Positions 53,709 to 63,445 of a stretch of 64,000 nt of DNA are shown one piece after another. The notes under the pieces are model-generated. The model searched no databases and was not told the origin of the DNA. It saw only the letters and a list, made by a program, of their open reading frames with translations. This stretch comes from Paenibacillus silagei (lineage in GTDB: Bacteria > Bacillota > Bacilli > Paenibacillales > Paenibacillaceae). The number at the start of each line of letters is the position of its first letter. Position 1 is the first letter of the stretch. The stretch is taken from contig NZ_JAGGLV010000023.1 in assembly GCF_017874735.1 (NCBI RefSeq), positions 56,103 to 120,102 of the forward strand, read 5' to 3'. A program made the translations under genes and the position numbers.

Positions 53709-54602
53709 CTACACGCCGGAAGAATACCGGGCCTTGTACTCTGAGGGCGTCATGTTCATATAATGCTTGAACCATTTGGAGAAATAGCTGACATGCTGGT
53801 AGCCTGACTCCAGTGCAGCCTCCAGCACATTGTATGATCCGCTGCGGAGCAGACTGGCCGCCTGGCTGATGCGGATATAATTCAGATACTCCATCGGGCG
53901 CATCCCTGTCTGAGCCTTGAAAAACTTGCAGAAATGCGAGCGGCTCAGCGCTACCACGGCGGCAAGCTGATCCAGCTCCAGCCTGTCGCGGGAATGCGCC
54001 TCCATATAGCTCAGCACCTCCCGGATCTGCCGGTTATATTCCCGGCCGTGCCGGGTCTCCGCGGCCGGGTTCAGCCTGGTCAGCCCGTATTGATAGCTGT
54101 CTGCGATGAACAGCAGTAAGAGCGCCTTCAGGCTCATTTCGTATGCCCCGGGCTTACGCTCATAGCGGCTTAACAGCTCCCTGATCAGCTGAAGCAAGGG
54201 GGAGTGGGCGGCATCTGCAGCAGATAACAGAGCGGGAAGCCGGACCTTCCCTTGCAGGACGGGGTCCAGGAACAGCTCCTGTACCCGGTCGGGCTGCGGC
54301 GAAGACAGCCAGGAGCCTTTGAACACGATGGAATAATAACAGGTGCCGCCCATTGCGGTGTCCATGCCCGAATGAAGCTCACCGGGATGAACGATCAGGG
54401 CATCTCCTGCCTGGATGGCGAACTCGCGGCTCTCAATATAGAAGGTAGCGCGGCCTTCCGCCAGATAGATCATCTCCATTTCGTTATGCCAGTGCACGGG
54501 AAGAATGGAATGCACGCGGGCCTGATGCTCCACCCGGTAGATATGCAGCGGGAATTCCGGCTGGCCGTGCAGTTTGTTCTCCCGGTAACGGTGTTCGTAC
54601 AT
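53709..54602 (-). CDS. AraC-family regulator with cupin sensor domain
   Basis: A 297-residue regulator. The N-terminal cupin has HWHNEMEMIYLAEG and GDALIVHPGELHS, a fold that binds sugars in this family. The C-terminal domain has two HTH motifs (LDQLAAVVALSRSHFCKFFK; LEAALESGYQHVSYFSKWFK). The start at 54,602 follows AGAGGAGGGCATC; a longer frame to 54,683 is unlikely because its extra 27 residues are hydrophobic and lack a site. It is divergent from the GH31 gene, which is its probable target. Confidence 0.9.
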   Translation of the reverse strand: MYEHRYRENKLHGQPEFPLHIYRVEHQARVHSILPVHWHNEMEMIYLAEGRATFYIESREFAIQAGDALIVHPGELHSGMDTAMGGTCYYSIVFKGSWLSSPQPDRVQELFLDPVLQGKVRLPALLSAADAAHSPLLQLIRELLSRYERKPGAYEMSLKALLLLFIADSYQYGLTRLNPAAETRHGREYNRQIREVLSYMEAHSRDRLELDQLAAVVALSRSHFCKFFKAQTGMRPMEYLNYIRISQAASLLRSGSYNVLEAALESGYQHVSYFSKWFKHYMNMTPSEYKARYSSGV

Positions 54603-54721
54603 GATGCCCTCCTCTGAATCGCTATATTGTGATGATATCGCGCAAATATATGTTAGATGAACCGTTATCAATAATAATATCATTATAACCAGAGGAAGTC
54701 ATAAGGAAGGGTGGAACCATA

Positions 54722-57148
54722 ATGAAACTGATAACTGTTCAATCCGGCGAGGCTGGCGTAAGGCTGGAGACTAGTGAGGGAATAATGCATATCGGCTGGT
54801 GTACGCCGGGGATTGCCAGAATCCGCTATACGCTGAATGCTGAGCTGAGCGGTAAAGAGAGTCTGATGGTGGTAAGCCGGCCAGAAGCCGAGACCGTACC
54901 TTACACTATCACAGAACTGCCTGGCCATCTGCAGATATCAACGGCGCAGCTAACGGTTGAAGTGGATAAAGAGAGCTGTGCCTTCAGCTACAGAGCTGCG
55001 GACGGCACGCTGCTGACACGGGAGCCGGCCAGAGGCGGCAAAACCCTGGAGCGCACAGAGGTCTATCATACGGTATTCGATGCTTCGGCAGACACGGTAG
55101 AGACCGGACAGGGTGCGGATGGGCTGCGTGCCAGAGCGGAGGGCGTCAAACGGAGGCTGGACCGGGAGGCTTTTCATACAAAGCTGGAATTCGAATGGCA
55201 GGAAGGGGAGGCCCTGTACGGACTCGGCTCCCATGAAGAGGGGATGATGAACCTCCGGGGACGGCAGCAATACTTGTACCAGCAGAATATGAAGGCGGTT
55301 GTACCGGTACTGGTGTCTACACGCGGCTACGGGATTCTGGTAGATTCGGGATCTTATATGACTTTTCATGATGATGCCTTTGGCTCGTACCTCTGGAGCG
55401 ATGCGGATGAAGAGATGGATTATTATTTCATTTATGGTCCGGAATTCGATCAGATTACGGCGGGAATCCGCTACCTGACCGGAGAAGCACCAATGCTGCC
55501 GAAGTGGTCCTTCGGGTATGTACAGTCCAAGGAAAGATACGTCTCTCAGGCGGAACTGATCGCCATCGTGCAAGAGTATCGTGAGCGTTCGCTTCCCCTC
55601 GACTGTATCGTACTCGACTGGCAGTCCTGGACGGGCAATCTGTGGGGGCAAAAGACTTTCGATCCTGAGCGCTTCCCCGATCCCTCGCAGATGATGAACA
55701 GCCTGCACGCTATGAACGCCAAGCTGATGGTATCCATCTGGCCGATTATGGGCGCGGGCGGGGAGAATCATGAAGAGATGAAGGCAGGCGGTTTCCTGCT
55801 CGGCAATCAGGCGACTTATGATGCCTTCTCGGAGGAGGCTCGTGCGCTGTACTGGAAGCAGGCCAACGAAGGGCTGTTCGCCCACGGCATTGATGCCTGG
55901 TGGTGTGATTGCACCGAGCCGTTCGAAGCGGACTGGAAGGGCGCGGTGAAGCCGGAGCCGGAGCAGCGGCTGCTGATTAATACGGCAGAATCGAAGCGGT
56001 ATCTCGATCCGGGCTTGATCAATGCTTATTCCATGCAGCACTCCAAAGGGATCTATGAAGGCCAGCGCGCAGCAACCTCAGCGAAACGGGTGATCAATCT
56101 GACACGCTCCGCGTTCGCAGGGCAGCACCGCTATGGCACGATTACATGGTCAGGCGATATAGCCGCCAACTGGGGGACGCTGAGGAAGCAGATAGCAGAC
56201 GGCCTTAACTTTTGCATGACCGGTTCGCCATACTGGACACTGGATATCGGAGCGTTCTTCGTAAAGAATCCCAAGGAGCAATGGTTCTGGAGCGGGGATT
56301 ATGACGAAGGTGTTGCGGATCTGGGCTACCGGGAGCTGTATGTCCGCTGGTTCCAGCTCGGAGCCTTCCTGCCGATGTTCCGTTCCCATGGCACGGATAC
56401 GCCGAGGGAGATATGGCAGTTCGGCCAGGAGGGTGAGCTGATGTATGACACGCTGGTGAACTATCTGAAGCTCCGTTACAGGCTGATGCCATACATCTAC
56501 TCCCTGGCCGGAGCTGTGGCACACCGCAGCTATACTATGTTCCGTGCGCTGGCTTTCGATTACCGGGAAGATGTGCAGGTCCATGCCATCGGCGACCAGT
56601 TCATGTTCGGTCCGGCCTTCATGGTGGCTCCTGTGACAGAGGCCATGTATTACGGTCCCGGCTCCCGTGAGCTTGAGGGGGTTCTTAAGCAGCGCCGGGT
56701 CTACCTCCCTGAAGGCGAATGGTATGATTATTGGAGCGATGAACGGCTGGAGGGCGGCGTGACGATTGAAGCCAAGGCGGATCTGGAGACGCTTCCCCTG
56801 TATGTCCGTGCCGGGTCCATTGTTCCGCTCGGCCCCGATGTTCAATATACGGATGAACAGCCGGAGGCGGTGACGAGGCTCAAGGTATACGGCGGCAAGG
56901 ATGCAGCCTTCACCCTGTATGAAGATGAAGGCGATAATTATAATTATGAGACCGGCGCCTATGCCATGATTGAGCTGAGCTGGTGTGAAGCGGACCGCAG
57001 CCTGACTATCGGGAAGCGGGCCGGAGACTATGCCGGAATGCAGGCGGTAAGGCAATTTGCTGTAGAGCTGGCCGGTTATGCGGGAAGCCGCATTGTCACT
57101 TATGAAGGGGAAGCTGTAATTGTCCGTGAAGCGGACCTTCAGAGATGA
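54722..57148 (+). CDS. GH31 glycoside hydrolase, probable alpha-xylosidase
   Basis: An 808-residue GH31 enzyme. The nucleophile is D396 in AWWCDCTEP and the acid/base D479 in TWSGDIAANW. LPKWSFGYVQSKERY, GSPYWTLDIGAF and FRSHGTDTPREIW are all family marks. The WWCDxxEP form and the surrounding xylan/xyloglucan genes favour alpha-xylosidase, which removes the xylose side chain of xyloglucan fragments; alpha-glucosidase or another GH31 activity is possible. No signal peptide is present, so it should be cytoplasmic. It has an AGGAAGGGTGG site and a divergent AraC gene upstream. Confidence 0.9.
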   Translation: MKLITVQSGEAGVRLETSEGIMHIGWCTPGIARIRYTLNAELSGKESLMVVSRPEAETVPYTITELPGHLQISTAQLTVEVDKESCAFSYRAADGTLLTREPARGGKTLERTEVYHTVFDASADTVETGQGADGLRARAEGVKRRLDREAFHTKLEFEWQEGEALYGLGSHEEGMMNLRGRQQYLYQQNMKAVVPVLVSTRGYGILVDSGSYMTFHDDAFGSYLWSDADEEMDYYFIYGPEFDQITAGIRYLTGEAPMLPKWSFGYVQSKERYVSQAELIAIVQEYRERSLPLDCIVLDWQSWTGNLWGQKTFDPERFPDPSQMMNSLHAMNAKLMVSIWPIMGAGGENHEEMKAGGFLLGNQATYDAFSEEARALYWKQANEGLFAHGIDAWWCDCTEPFEADWKGAVKPEPEQRLLINTAESKRYLDPGLINAYSMQHSKGIYEGQRAATSAKRVINLTRSAFAGQHRYGTITWSGDIAANWGTLRKQIADGLNFCMTGSPYWTLDIGAFFVKNPKEQWFWSGDYDEGVADLGYRELYVRWFQLGAFLPMFRSHGTDTPREIWQFGQEGELMYDTLVNYLKLRYRLMPYIYSLAGAVAHRSYTMFRALAFDYREDVQVHAIGDQFMFGPAFMVAPVTEAMYYGPGSRELEGVLKQRRVYLPEGEWYDYWSDERLEGGVTIEAKADLETLPLYVRAGSIVPLGPDVQYTDEQPEAVTRLKVYGGKDAAFTLYEDEGDNYNYETGAYAMIELSWCEADRSLTIGKRAGDYAGMQAVRQFAVELAGYAGSRIVTYEGEAVIVREADLQR

Positions 57149-57196
57149 GACTTCATTCGATGTGTGACTTATTGTACGCTTGATAGAGAAGCTCTA

Positions 57197-58063
57197 CTAG
57201 GCTCTGTTACTCTTGCGGTAGGCGGCGGGTGTCATGCTGGTGATTCTTTTGAATGTACGGTAGAAATGGGGCAGGCTCTCGAAGCCGCAGGCCATGGCAA
57301 TCTGCTCGATGGTATAGCTTGATTGCAGCAGGCTGTCCTTGGCGGCGAAAATCCGCTTCGTCGCAATATAATCCGTCACATTCATGCCCAGACGCTGCTT
57401 GAAGACCCGGCTGAAGTGGGCCGGTGAGATCGACGCCCGCGCAGCCAGAGAGCTTAGCTCCAGCGGCTGATCCAGATGATCATTGATATAGCTGAGCGCC
57501 TCACGGAACCACTCCGGCAGCAAGGGACTTGAAGCGACAGGCTCAGCGGCTTGCGGCAGACAGTAGCGGTTCAGATGCAGCAGTGTAAGATGAAGCAGCA
57601 GCGTAAGCGCCTGCCCGCCGTCCGGCTGATTCTGCTCGCGTTCCCGGTGGATCGCATCGATATCATTTTGCAGAATTTCAGCATGCTCTGGAGACAGGGT
57701 ATACTTGTACTGCTTGTTTGTCTTGGCAGCGTCGAACAGCTTCAGATAGGGATAAGACTCACTGTAGGTATGGTTATGGATCAGAGCCGGGCTGAAAAAA
57801 AGGGCGGAGGAGGTCACCGGCTCCTCATTATCGGGAAATCCCCGGTGTACCGTGTTTCCGGGAACGACAATAATGTCACCCGGATGCATCTCATAAAAGG
57901 TCTGATCGATGAAAAAGCTTCCTTTGCCGCCGTATACGTAAATGAATTCGTACCAGTCATGCTGGTGGTCGGGCAGCTCGCGCTGCGGACTTTTCGTTTC
58001 CTTATAGTCCAGCAGCAGCGTAACCGGCAATTGATGGTCAAAATGCCTGCGGATCGGTTCCAT
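57197..58063 (-). CDS. AraC-family transcription regulator
   Basis: A 288-residue regulator with a cupin-like N-terminal domain (HQHDWYEFIYVYGGKGSFFID pattern; HPGDIIVVPGNTVHRG) and two C-terminal HTH motifs (LSSLAARASISPAHFSRVFK; IEQIAMACGFESLPHFYRTFK). The start at 58,063 follows AGGGGGCGACTTC; the open frame continues to 58,108 without a site. It is divergent from the lactonase gene at 58,195 and probably controls the four-gene fucose run. Confidence 0.9.
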   Translation of the reverse strand: MEPIRRHFDHQLPVTLLLDYKETKSPQRELPDHQHDWYEFIYVYGGKGSFFIDQTFYEMHPGDIIVVPGNTVHRGFPDNEEPVTSSALFFSPALIHNHTYSESYPYLKLFDAAKTNKQYKYTLSPEHAEILQNDIDAIHREREQNQPDGGQALTLLLHLTLLHLNRYCLPQAAEPVASSPLLPEWFREALSYINDHLDQPLELSSLAARASISPAHFSRVFKQRLGMNVTDYIATKRIFAAKDSLLQSSYTIEQIAMACGFESLPHFYRTFKRITSMTPAAYRKSNRA

Positions 58064-58194
58064 GAAGTCGCCCCCTGAGTTAAATCTCTGCATTCTTACC
58101 CACATCATATCAAAATAAGGTATAGATTTGTTTGTTTAAGCTATTTTTATTCCTTTATCGGATGTTTACAATAAGGTGGAATGGAGGCGTTATC

Positions 58195-59046
58195 ATGTAT
58201 ATTGATGCTCACCAGCATTATTGGAAGATAGACAGGGATGATTATGGATGGATTACGCCGGAGATTCCGGTGCTGTTCCGGGATTATCTGCCCGCTGATC
58301 TGGAGCCGGAGCTAATGAAGCACGGGATCAGCCGTACGATTGTCGTACAGGCTGCGCCTACGGTGGAGGAGACGGAATATATTCTGGAACTCAGCGGGCA
58401 GGCGGAGTCTGTCGCGGGCGTGATTGGCTGGCTGGATCTAGCAAGCCCTTCCTTCCAGGCCGAATTCGAGCGTCTCAGCAGACATCCGAAGTTTACCGGG
58501 CTGCGGGTGATGATTCAGGAGATGGCGGACCCCGGTGTGCTTTTGACCCGGCCTTATATAGAAGCGCTCTCATACCTTGCGGAGCGGGATGTGCCGGTGG
58601 ACCTGCTGGTGCTGGCCGATCAGCTTCCGCAGCTCATTGAGATGCTGGAACAGGTTCCGGGACTGCGGGGAGTCATTGATCACCTGGCCAAGCCGCCGAT
58701 TGCTTCGGGTAGCCTGGAGCCGTGGCGAAGCCTGATGGCGGAGGTTGCCAAGCATCCGGGAATTTACTGCAAGCTGTCCGGGATGGTCACTGAAGCAGAT
58801 CCCCAGGGCTGGACGCAGGAGGATTTCACGGATTACGTACATGCTGTGCTGGAGCTGTTCGGACCCGGGCGGGTGATGTTCGGCAGCGACTGGCCTGTGT
58901 GCCTGATGGCGGCAACCTATGAGGAGGTTGTGGGGATTCTGCGCACAGCACTGCAAGACCGCTTGTCCGCGGAAGAGATGGAGCCGGTATTTGGAGCGAA
59001 TGCTGTTAGATTTTATAAGCTGGATTCACTAATTATAGGAGGTTGA
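58195..59046 (+). CDS. Amidohydrolase-family lactonase (L-fuconolactonase-like)
   Basis: A 283-residue TIM-barrel hydrolase of the COG3618 group. It begins YIDAHQHYWK and ends with a MFGSDWPVC active-site strand, with GVIDHLAKP in the middle. Family members open sugar lactones such as L-fucono-1,5-lactone or L-rhamnonolactone. Its neighbours are an aldo/keto reductase, a zinc dehydrogenase and a GH95 fucosidase, which favours L-fuconolactone. The ATG at 58,195 follows TGGAGGCGTTATC. The next gene starts 5 bp after its stop, so the genes are in one operon. Confidence 0.87.
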   Translation: MYIDAHQHYWKIDRDDYGWITPEIPVLFRDYLPADLEPELMKHGISRTIVVQAAPTVEETEYILELSGQAESVAGVIGWLDLASPSFQAEFERLSRHPKFTGLRVMIQEMADPGVLLTRPYIEALSYLAERDVPVDLLVLADQLPQLIEMLEQVPGLRGVIDHLAKPPIASGSLEPWRSLMAEVAKHPGIYCKLSGMVTEADPQGWTQEDFTDYVHAVLELFGPGRVMFGSDWPVCLMAATYEEVVGILRTALQDRLSAEEMEPVFGANAVRFYKLDSLIIGG

Positions 59047-59051
59047 GCAAT

Positions 59052-60011
59052 ATGAAATACAGAAAGCTGGGCAATACGGGACTGGATGTCTCCGCATTAA
59101 GCTTCGGGGCCTCTTCGCTGGGCAGCGTGTTCCGGGAGGTTCCGAAGGATGAGGCTATCCTCACGGTTCATACGGCGATTGATCTGGGGATTAACCTCAT
59201 TGACGTCTCCCCTTACTACGGCCTGATGAAGGCGGAGACAGTGCTGGGTGAGGCACTCCAGACGGTACCGCGCGACAAGTATATCCTGAGCACGAAGGCC
59301 GGACGTTACGGCGAGGGGGAATTCGATTTCTCCAGAGAGCGGATCATCCGCAGCGCGGAAGAGAGCATGGCCCGCCTGGGCACAGATTACCTGGATATTC
59401 TGCTGCTGCATGATGTTGAATTCGGCTCGCTTACGCAGGTGATGGAGGAGGGGATTCCGGCGCTGGAAGAGCTGAAGCAGGCGGGCAAAATCCGTTACTT
59501 CGGCGTCAGCGGCCTGCCGCTGAGTGTGTTCGAAAAGGTGCTGCCGCAGACCAAGCTGGATGTCATTCTGTCCTATTGTCATTATTCGCTCAACGATACC
59601 ACACTGCTCCGGCTCCTTCCGCTGCTGGAGGAGAGCGGAACGGGGCTGATGAATGCGTCTCCCATCTCGATGGGGCTGCTCAGCAACCGTAAGGTGCCGG
59701 ATTGGCATCCGGCAGGAGCGGAGATTCAGGCCGCATGTCAGCGCGCCGCTGAGTATTGCAGGGACAAGGGAGAAGACATCGCCAAGCTGGCAGTTCAGTT
59801 CTCCACCGCGAACGAGCAGATTCCTACGACCTTGGTCAGCACGGCGACACCAGCCAATATCCGCAACAATATCAAGTGGACCGAAGAGCCGATGGACGAA
59901 CAATTACTGGCAGAAGTGCGCGATATTCTGAAGCCAATTGATGGGGCTACTTGGCCGAGCGGCCGGGCAGAATGGAACGAAGCACCAGGCCGGAACGGGG
60001 AGCGCTTATAA
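59052..60011 (+). CDS. Aldo/keto reductase, L-fucose/L-galactose dehydrogenase type
   Basis: A 319-residue AKR. The catalytic tetrad is visible as D and Y in DVSPYYG, K in LSTKAGRYG and H in LLLHDVEF. This resembles L-galactose and L-fucose dehydrogenases, which oxidise the sugar at C1 to its lactone, the substrate for the enzyme encoded just upstream. The ATG at 59,052 follows AGGAGGTTGAGCAAT. The stop TAA overlaps the next ATG by one base. Confidence 0.88.
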   Translation: MKYRKLGNTGLDVSALSFGASSLGSVFREVPKDEAILTVHTAIDLGINLIDVSPYYGLMKAETVLGEALQTVPRDKYILSTKAGRYGEGEFDFSRERIIRSAEESMARLGTDYLDILLLHDVEFGSLTQVMEEGIPALEELKQAGKIRYFGVSGLPLSVFEKVLPQTKLDVILSYCHYSLNDTTLLRLLPLLEESGTGLMNASPISMGLLSNRKVPDWHPAGAEIQAACQRAAEYCRDKGEDIAKLAVQFSTANEQIPTTLVSTATPANIRNNIKWTEEPMDEQLLAEVRDILKPIDGATWPSGRAEWNEAPGRNGERL

Positions 60012-61030
60012 TGAAGGGAATTATTTGTGAGGAGATCGGAAAGTTCGTATTCAGGGAAGATCTGCCGGAGCCGGAGCTGGTGGACGGGGAAGCGGTTGTA
60101 AGCATCCGCCGGATCGGCATCTGCGGGACAGATCTGCACGCTTACCGGGGCAACCAGCCTTATTTCACTTATCCGCGTGTGCTGGGGCATGAGCTGTCCG
60201 GGATTATTGAGCGCATTGGCGACAACCCGCAAGGGCTTCGCGCTGGGGACCAGGTCAGTGTAATTCCGTATCTGCATTGCGGAGAGTGCCGGGCCTGTCT
60301 GAGCGGTAAAACGAATTGCTGCCAGAAAATGAGAGTGTTCGGTGTTCACCTGGATGGCGGAATGCGGGAACGGGTGAGTCTGCCTGTCGGCAATCTGCTG
60401 AAAACAGACGGGCTGACGCTGGATCAGGCGGCCATGCTGGAGCCGCTGGCGATCGGTGCCCATGCGGTGCGGCGCTCGGGTGTCGGTGCGGGGGAGCAGG
60501 TGCTGGTGATCGGGGCCGGACCGATCGGACTGGGCGTGATGGCCATGGCCCGGTACGCTGGGGCGCAGGTCATTGCCATGGATGTCAACGATGAACGTCT
60601 GGCCTTCTGCAAGGGCTGGGCGCAGGCAGAGCATACGGTAAGCGCCTTGAAGGAGCCGAAGGAACAGCTATCGGCGCTTACAGACGGCAATTTCCTGCCG
60701 CATGTCATTGATTCCACCGGCAACATCTCTTCTATGGAAGGGGCTTTCGGATTGGTCGGGCATGGCGGTACGTTGACTTATGTCGGCTTGGTCAAAGGGA
60801 ACATTACCTTTAGTGACCCCGATTTCCATGCCCGTGAGATGACGGTGCAGGGCAGCAGAAATGCGACCCGCGAGGACTTCGAACGGGTGATTAGTGCCAT
60901 TAGGGATGGTTATATTGATGTGGACCGCTATATTTCCCACCGCTGCTCCTTCGGGGAGATGATAGGGCAGTTCGAGAGCTGGCTGAATCCTGAAACCAAG
61001 GTGATCAAGGCGCTGGTGGAACTGGATTAA
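60011..61030 (+). CDS. Zinc-dependent medium-chain dehydrogenase
   Basis: A 339-residue MDR enzyme. The catalytic zinc ligands are in GICGTD and GHE; the structural zinc site is the C-x2-C-x2-C-x7-C-type cluster in CGECRACLSGKTNCC. The NAD(P) loop is GAGPIGLG. It is similar to sorbitol- and L-galactonate-5-dehydrogenases. In this operon it may oxidise L-fuconate or a deoxy-keto derivative; the precise step is an inference. The start is coupled to the previous stop (TAATG) with GGGGAG upstream. Confidence 0.9.
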   Translation: MKGIICEEIGKFVFREDLPEPELVDGEAVVSIRRIGICGTDLHAYRGNQPYFTYPRVLGHELSGIIERIGDNPQGLRAGDQVSVIPYLHCGECRACLSGKTNCCQKMRVFGVHLDGGMRERVSLPVGNLLKTDGLTLDQAAMLEPLAIGAHAVRRSGVGAGEQVLVIGAGPIGLGVMAMARYAGAQVIAMDVNDERLAFCKGWAQAEHTVSALKEPKEQLSALTDGNFLPHVIDSTGNISSMEGAFGLVGHGGTLTYVGLVKGNITFSDPDFHAREMTVQGSRNATREDFERVISAIRDGYIDVDRYISHRCSFGEMIGQFESWLNPETKVIKALVELD

Positions 61031-61086
61031 CGGATGAAGCTGGACTAACGGGTGGAACTGACTAACTACGAAGGAGCGGAATTGTA

Positions 61087-63333
61087 ATGAAAAGCAAGGA
61101 ACACAGCCAGCGGTTATGGTATAGTGAACCGGCACAGAATTGGAATGAGGCGCTGCCGATCGGCAACGGCCGGCTCGGGGCGATGATCTTTGGCAGGGTG
61201 GCTGAGGAGAAGCTGCAGCTTAATGAGGATTCCGTATGGTACGGAGGTCCGCGTGACCGCAACAATGAAGATGCGCTGCCCCACTTGCCGAAGCTCCGCC
61301 AGCTGATTCTGGAAGGCAAGCTGAGGGAGGCGGAGGAGCTGGCGGCCATGACGATGGTGGGGCTGCCGGAAGCGCAGCGCCATTATCTGCCGCTTGGCGA
61401 CCTGCTGCTGTCATTCAGCGGACATGAGCAGCCTGCTGAGAATTATCAGCGGGAGCTTGATCTCGAATCCGGTATATCCCAGGTGAGTTATTCCACCGGC
61501 GGAGTGCGGTATACCCGTGAGCTGTTCGCCAGCTTCCCGGATCAAGCCATCGTGGTGCGGATTACCGCTGACCGGAAGAACGCAATCTCCCTGAAGGCCA
61601 GATTCAACCGCCAGAACTGGAGAATGCTGGAGAAGACCGAGAAATGGAATGACAGCGGACTGGTGATGGGCGGGGAATGCGGCGGGCGCGGGGGCAACTC
61701 GTTCGCTGCTGCATTGAAGGCCGTCACAGAAGACGGAACCTGCCGCAACATCGGCGAATATGTGCTGGTGGAGGGGGCAAGCTCGGTTACGCTGCTGCTT
61801 GCTGCAGGAACCACGTTCCGCCATCCCGATCCGGCGCTGTATGCCAAGCGGCAGTTGGAGGCCTTGAGTATGGTTCCTTATGAGGAACTGCTTGCCCGTC
61901 ATGTCGCTGATTACCGCAGCCTATACGGACGGACCACGCTGACGCTGCCGGAGAACCCGGAGCTGAGCGGACTGCCGACCAGTGAACGGCTAAATCGGTT
62001 CCGGCAGGGGGGAGAGGATCACGGGCTAATTACAACCTACTTCCAGTATGGACGTTATCTGCTGATCGCCTCCAGCCGTCCTGGCTCCTTGCCTGCGAAT
62101 CTGCAGGGCATCTGGAATGACAGCTTCACCCCGGCCTGGGACAGCAAATTCACGATTAACATCAACGCGCAAATGAATTACTGGCCGGCTGAACTCTGCA
62201 ATCTGGCGGAATGCCATGAGCCGCTGTTCGATCTGATCGAACGGATGCGTGAGCCGGGACGGGTGACCGCGAAGGTGATGTACGGCTGCGGCGGCTTCAC
62301 GGCACACCACAATACAGACATCTGGGCAGATACTGCTCCTCAGGATACGTATCTGCCAGCCTCGTTCTGGCCGCTGGGAGCAGCTTGGCTGTGTCTGCAT
62401 ATGTGGGAGCATTACCGGTTCAGCCAGGACCGCCAGTATCTGGCGAATGCCTACGATACGATGAAGGAATCGGCACAGTTCCTGCTGGATTACCTGATAG
62501 AGGATGAATCGGGCCGGCTAATTACCTGCCCGTCCGTCTCGCCGGAGAACACGTACCAGCTTCCCGGCGGGGAATCGGGCGTGCTGTGTGCCGGAGCCTC
62601 TATGGACTTCCAGATTATTGAGGCGCTGTTCAAGGCCTGTATTCAGAGCGCGGAAATCATCGGACGGGATGAGGCATTCCGCGAAGAGCTCCGCTCAGCG
62701 CTGAACCGCTTGCCGGGGCCGCAGATCGGTAAATACGGCCAGATTCAGGAATGGATGGAGGATTATGAAGAGGTAGAGCCGGGGCACCGTCATATCTCGC
62801 ATCTGTTTGCGCTATATCCGGGGGATGCCTTCACAGTGGAGCATACACCTGAGCTGGCGGCAGCTGCCCGTACGACGCTGGAACGCAGACTTGCCAGCGG
62901 CGGAGGACATACCGGCTGGAGCCGGGCGTGGATCATTAATTTCTGGGCGCGGCTCCAGGATGAAGGCAAGGCTTATACGAATGTACGGGCGCTGCTGGAG
63001 CATTCCACCTTGCCGAATCTATTCGATAACCATCCTCCGTTCCAGATTGACGGGAACTTCGGAGGAACAGCGGGCATCGCGGAGATGCTGCTGCAGAGTC
63101 ACACAGATAGGATCAGATTGCTGCCTGCATTGCCTGCGGATTGGAGCGAGGGCAGTGTCAAGGGACTGCGGGCAAGAGGCGGCTATACGCTGGACTTCTC
63201 GTGGGCGGACGGACATGTTACTGAAGTGATTGTTACTTGTACGGTATCCGGCACATGCCGCCTGGAAGGCCCGGGACTGGCTCCGGTATCGTTCGCTGGA
63301 GAAGCGGGCAGTTCGTATACCTTCACCGGGTAG
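61087..63333 (+). CDS. GH95 alpha-L-fucosidase
   Basis: A 748-residue GH95 enzyme. ALPIGNGRLGAMIFG lies near the N-terminus; FTININAQMNYWPAE holds the asparagine pair, IQEWMEDYEEVEPGHRHISHL-type sequence the catalytic glutamate, and HPPFQIDGNFGGTAGI the aspartate known from AfcA-type 1,2-alpha-L-fucosidases. Inverting alpha-1,2-L-fucosidase is most likely; some GH95 enzymes are alpha-L-galactosidases. There is no signal peptide. It starts 56 bp after the dehydrogenase gene, with GAAGGAGCGG before the ATG, and ends shortly before a terminator. Confidence 0.93.
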   Translation: MKSKEHSQRLWYSEPAQNWNEALPIGNGRLGAMIFGRVAEEKLQLNEDSVWYGGPRDRNNEDALPHLPKLRQLILEGKLREAEELAAMTMVGLPEAQRHYLPLGDLLLSFSGHEQPAENYQRELDLESGISQVSYSTGGVRYTRELFASFPDQAIVVRITADRKNAISLKARFNRQNWRMLEKTEKWNDSGLVMGGECGGRGGNSFAAALKAVTEDGTCRNIGEYVLVEGASSVTLLLAAGTTFRHPDPALYAKRQLEALSMVPYEELLARHVADYRSLYGRTTLTLPENPELSGLPTSERLNRFRQGGEDHGLITTYFQYGRYLLIASSRPGSLPANLQGIWNDSFTPAWDSKFTININAQMNYWPAELCNLAECHEPLFDLIERMREPGRVTAKVMYGCGGFTAHHNTDIWADTAPQDTYLPASFWPLGAAWLCLHMWEHYRFSQDRQYLANAYDTMKESAQFLLDYLIEDESGRLITCPSVSPENTYQLPGGESGVLCAGASMDFQIIEALFKACIQSAEIIGRDEAFREELRSALNRLPGPQIGKYGQIQEWMEDYEEVEPGHRHISHLFALYPGDAFTVEHTPELAAAARTTLERRLASGGGHTGWSRAWIINFWARLQDEGKAYTNVRALLEHSTLPNLFDNHPPFQIDGNFGGTAGIAEMLLQSHTDRIRLLPALPADWSEGSVKGLRARGGYTLDFSWADGHVTEVIVTCTVSGTCRLEGPGLAPVSFAGEAGSSYTFTG

Positions 63334-63381
63334 ATTAATATTAGGCTGGCTAGTTGACGAATAGGATAGTATAGTAATGTG

Positions 63382-63410
63382 GGATTGGCGTATTTGCGCC
63401 AGTCCTTTTT
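63382..63410 (+). terminator. Rho-independent terminator of the fucose operon
   Basis: GGATTGGCG and CGCCAGTCC form a 9-bp stem (one G-T pair) with a 6-base loop, then five T. It lies 48 bp after the GH95 stop. Confidence 0.88.
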
Positions 63411-63445
63411 GCGTGCGTGGTTGGCTAGAACGTCGAGCGGGCCGG

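Noticed and set aside
54655..54680. TGAACCGTTATCA as a cre site before the GH31 gene
   Set aside because: It lacks one base between the TGNAA and CG parts of the consensus and has no clear dyad.
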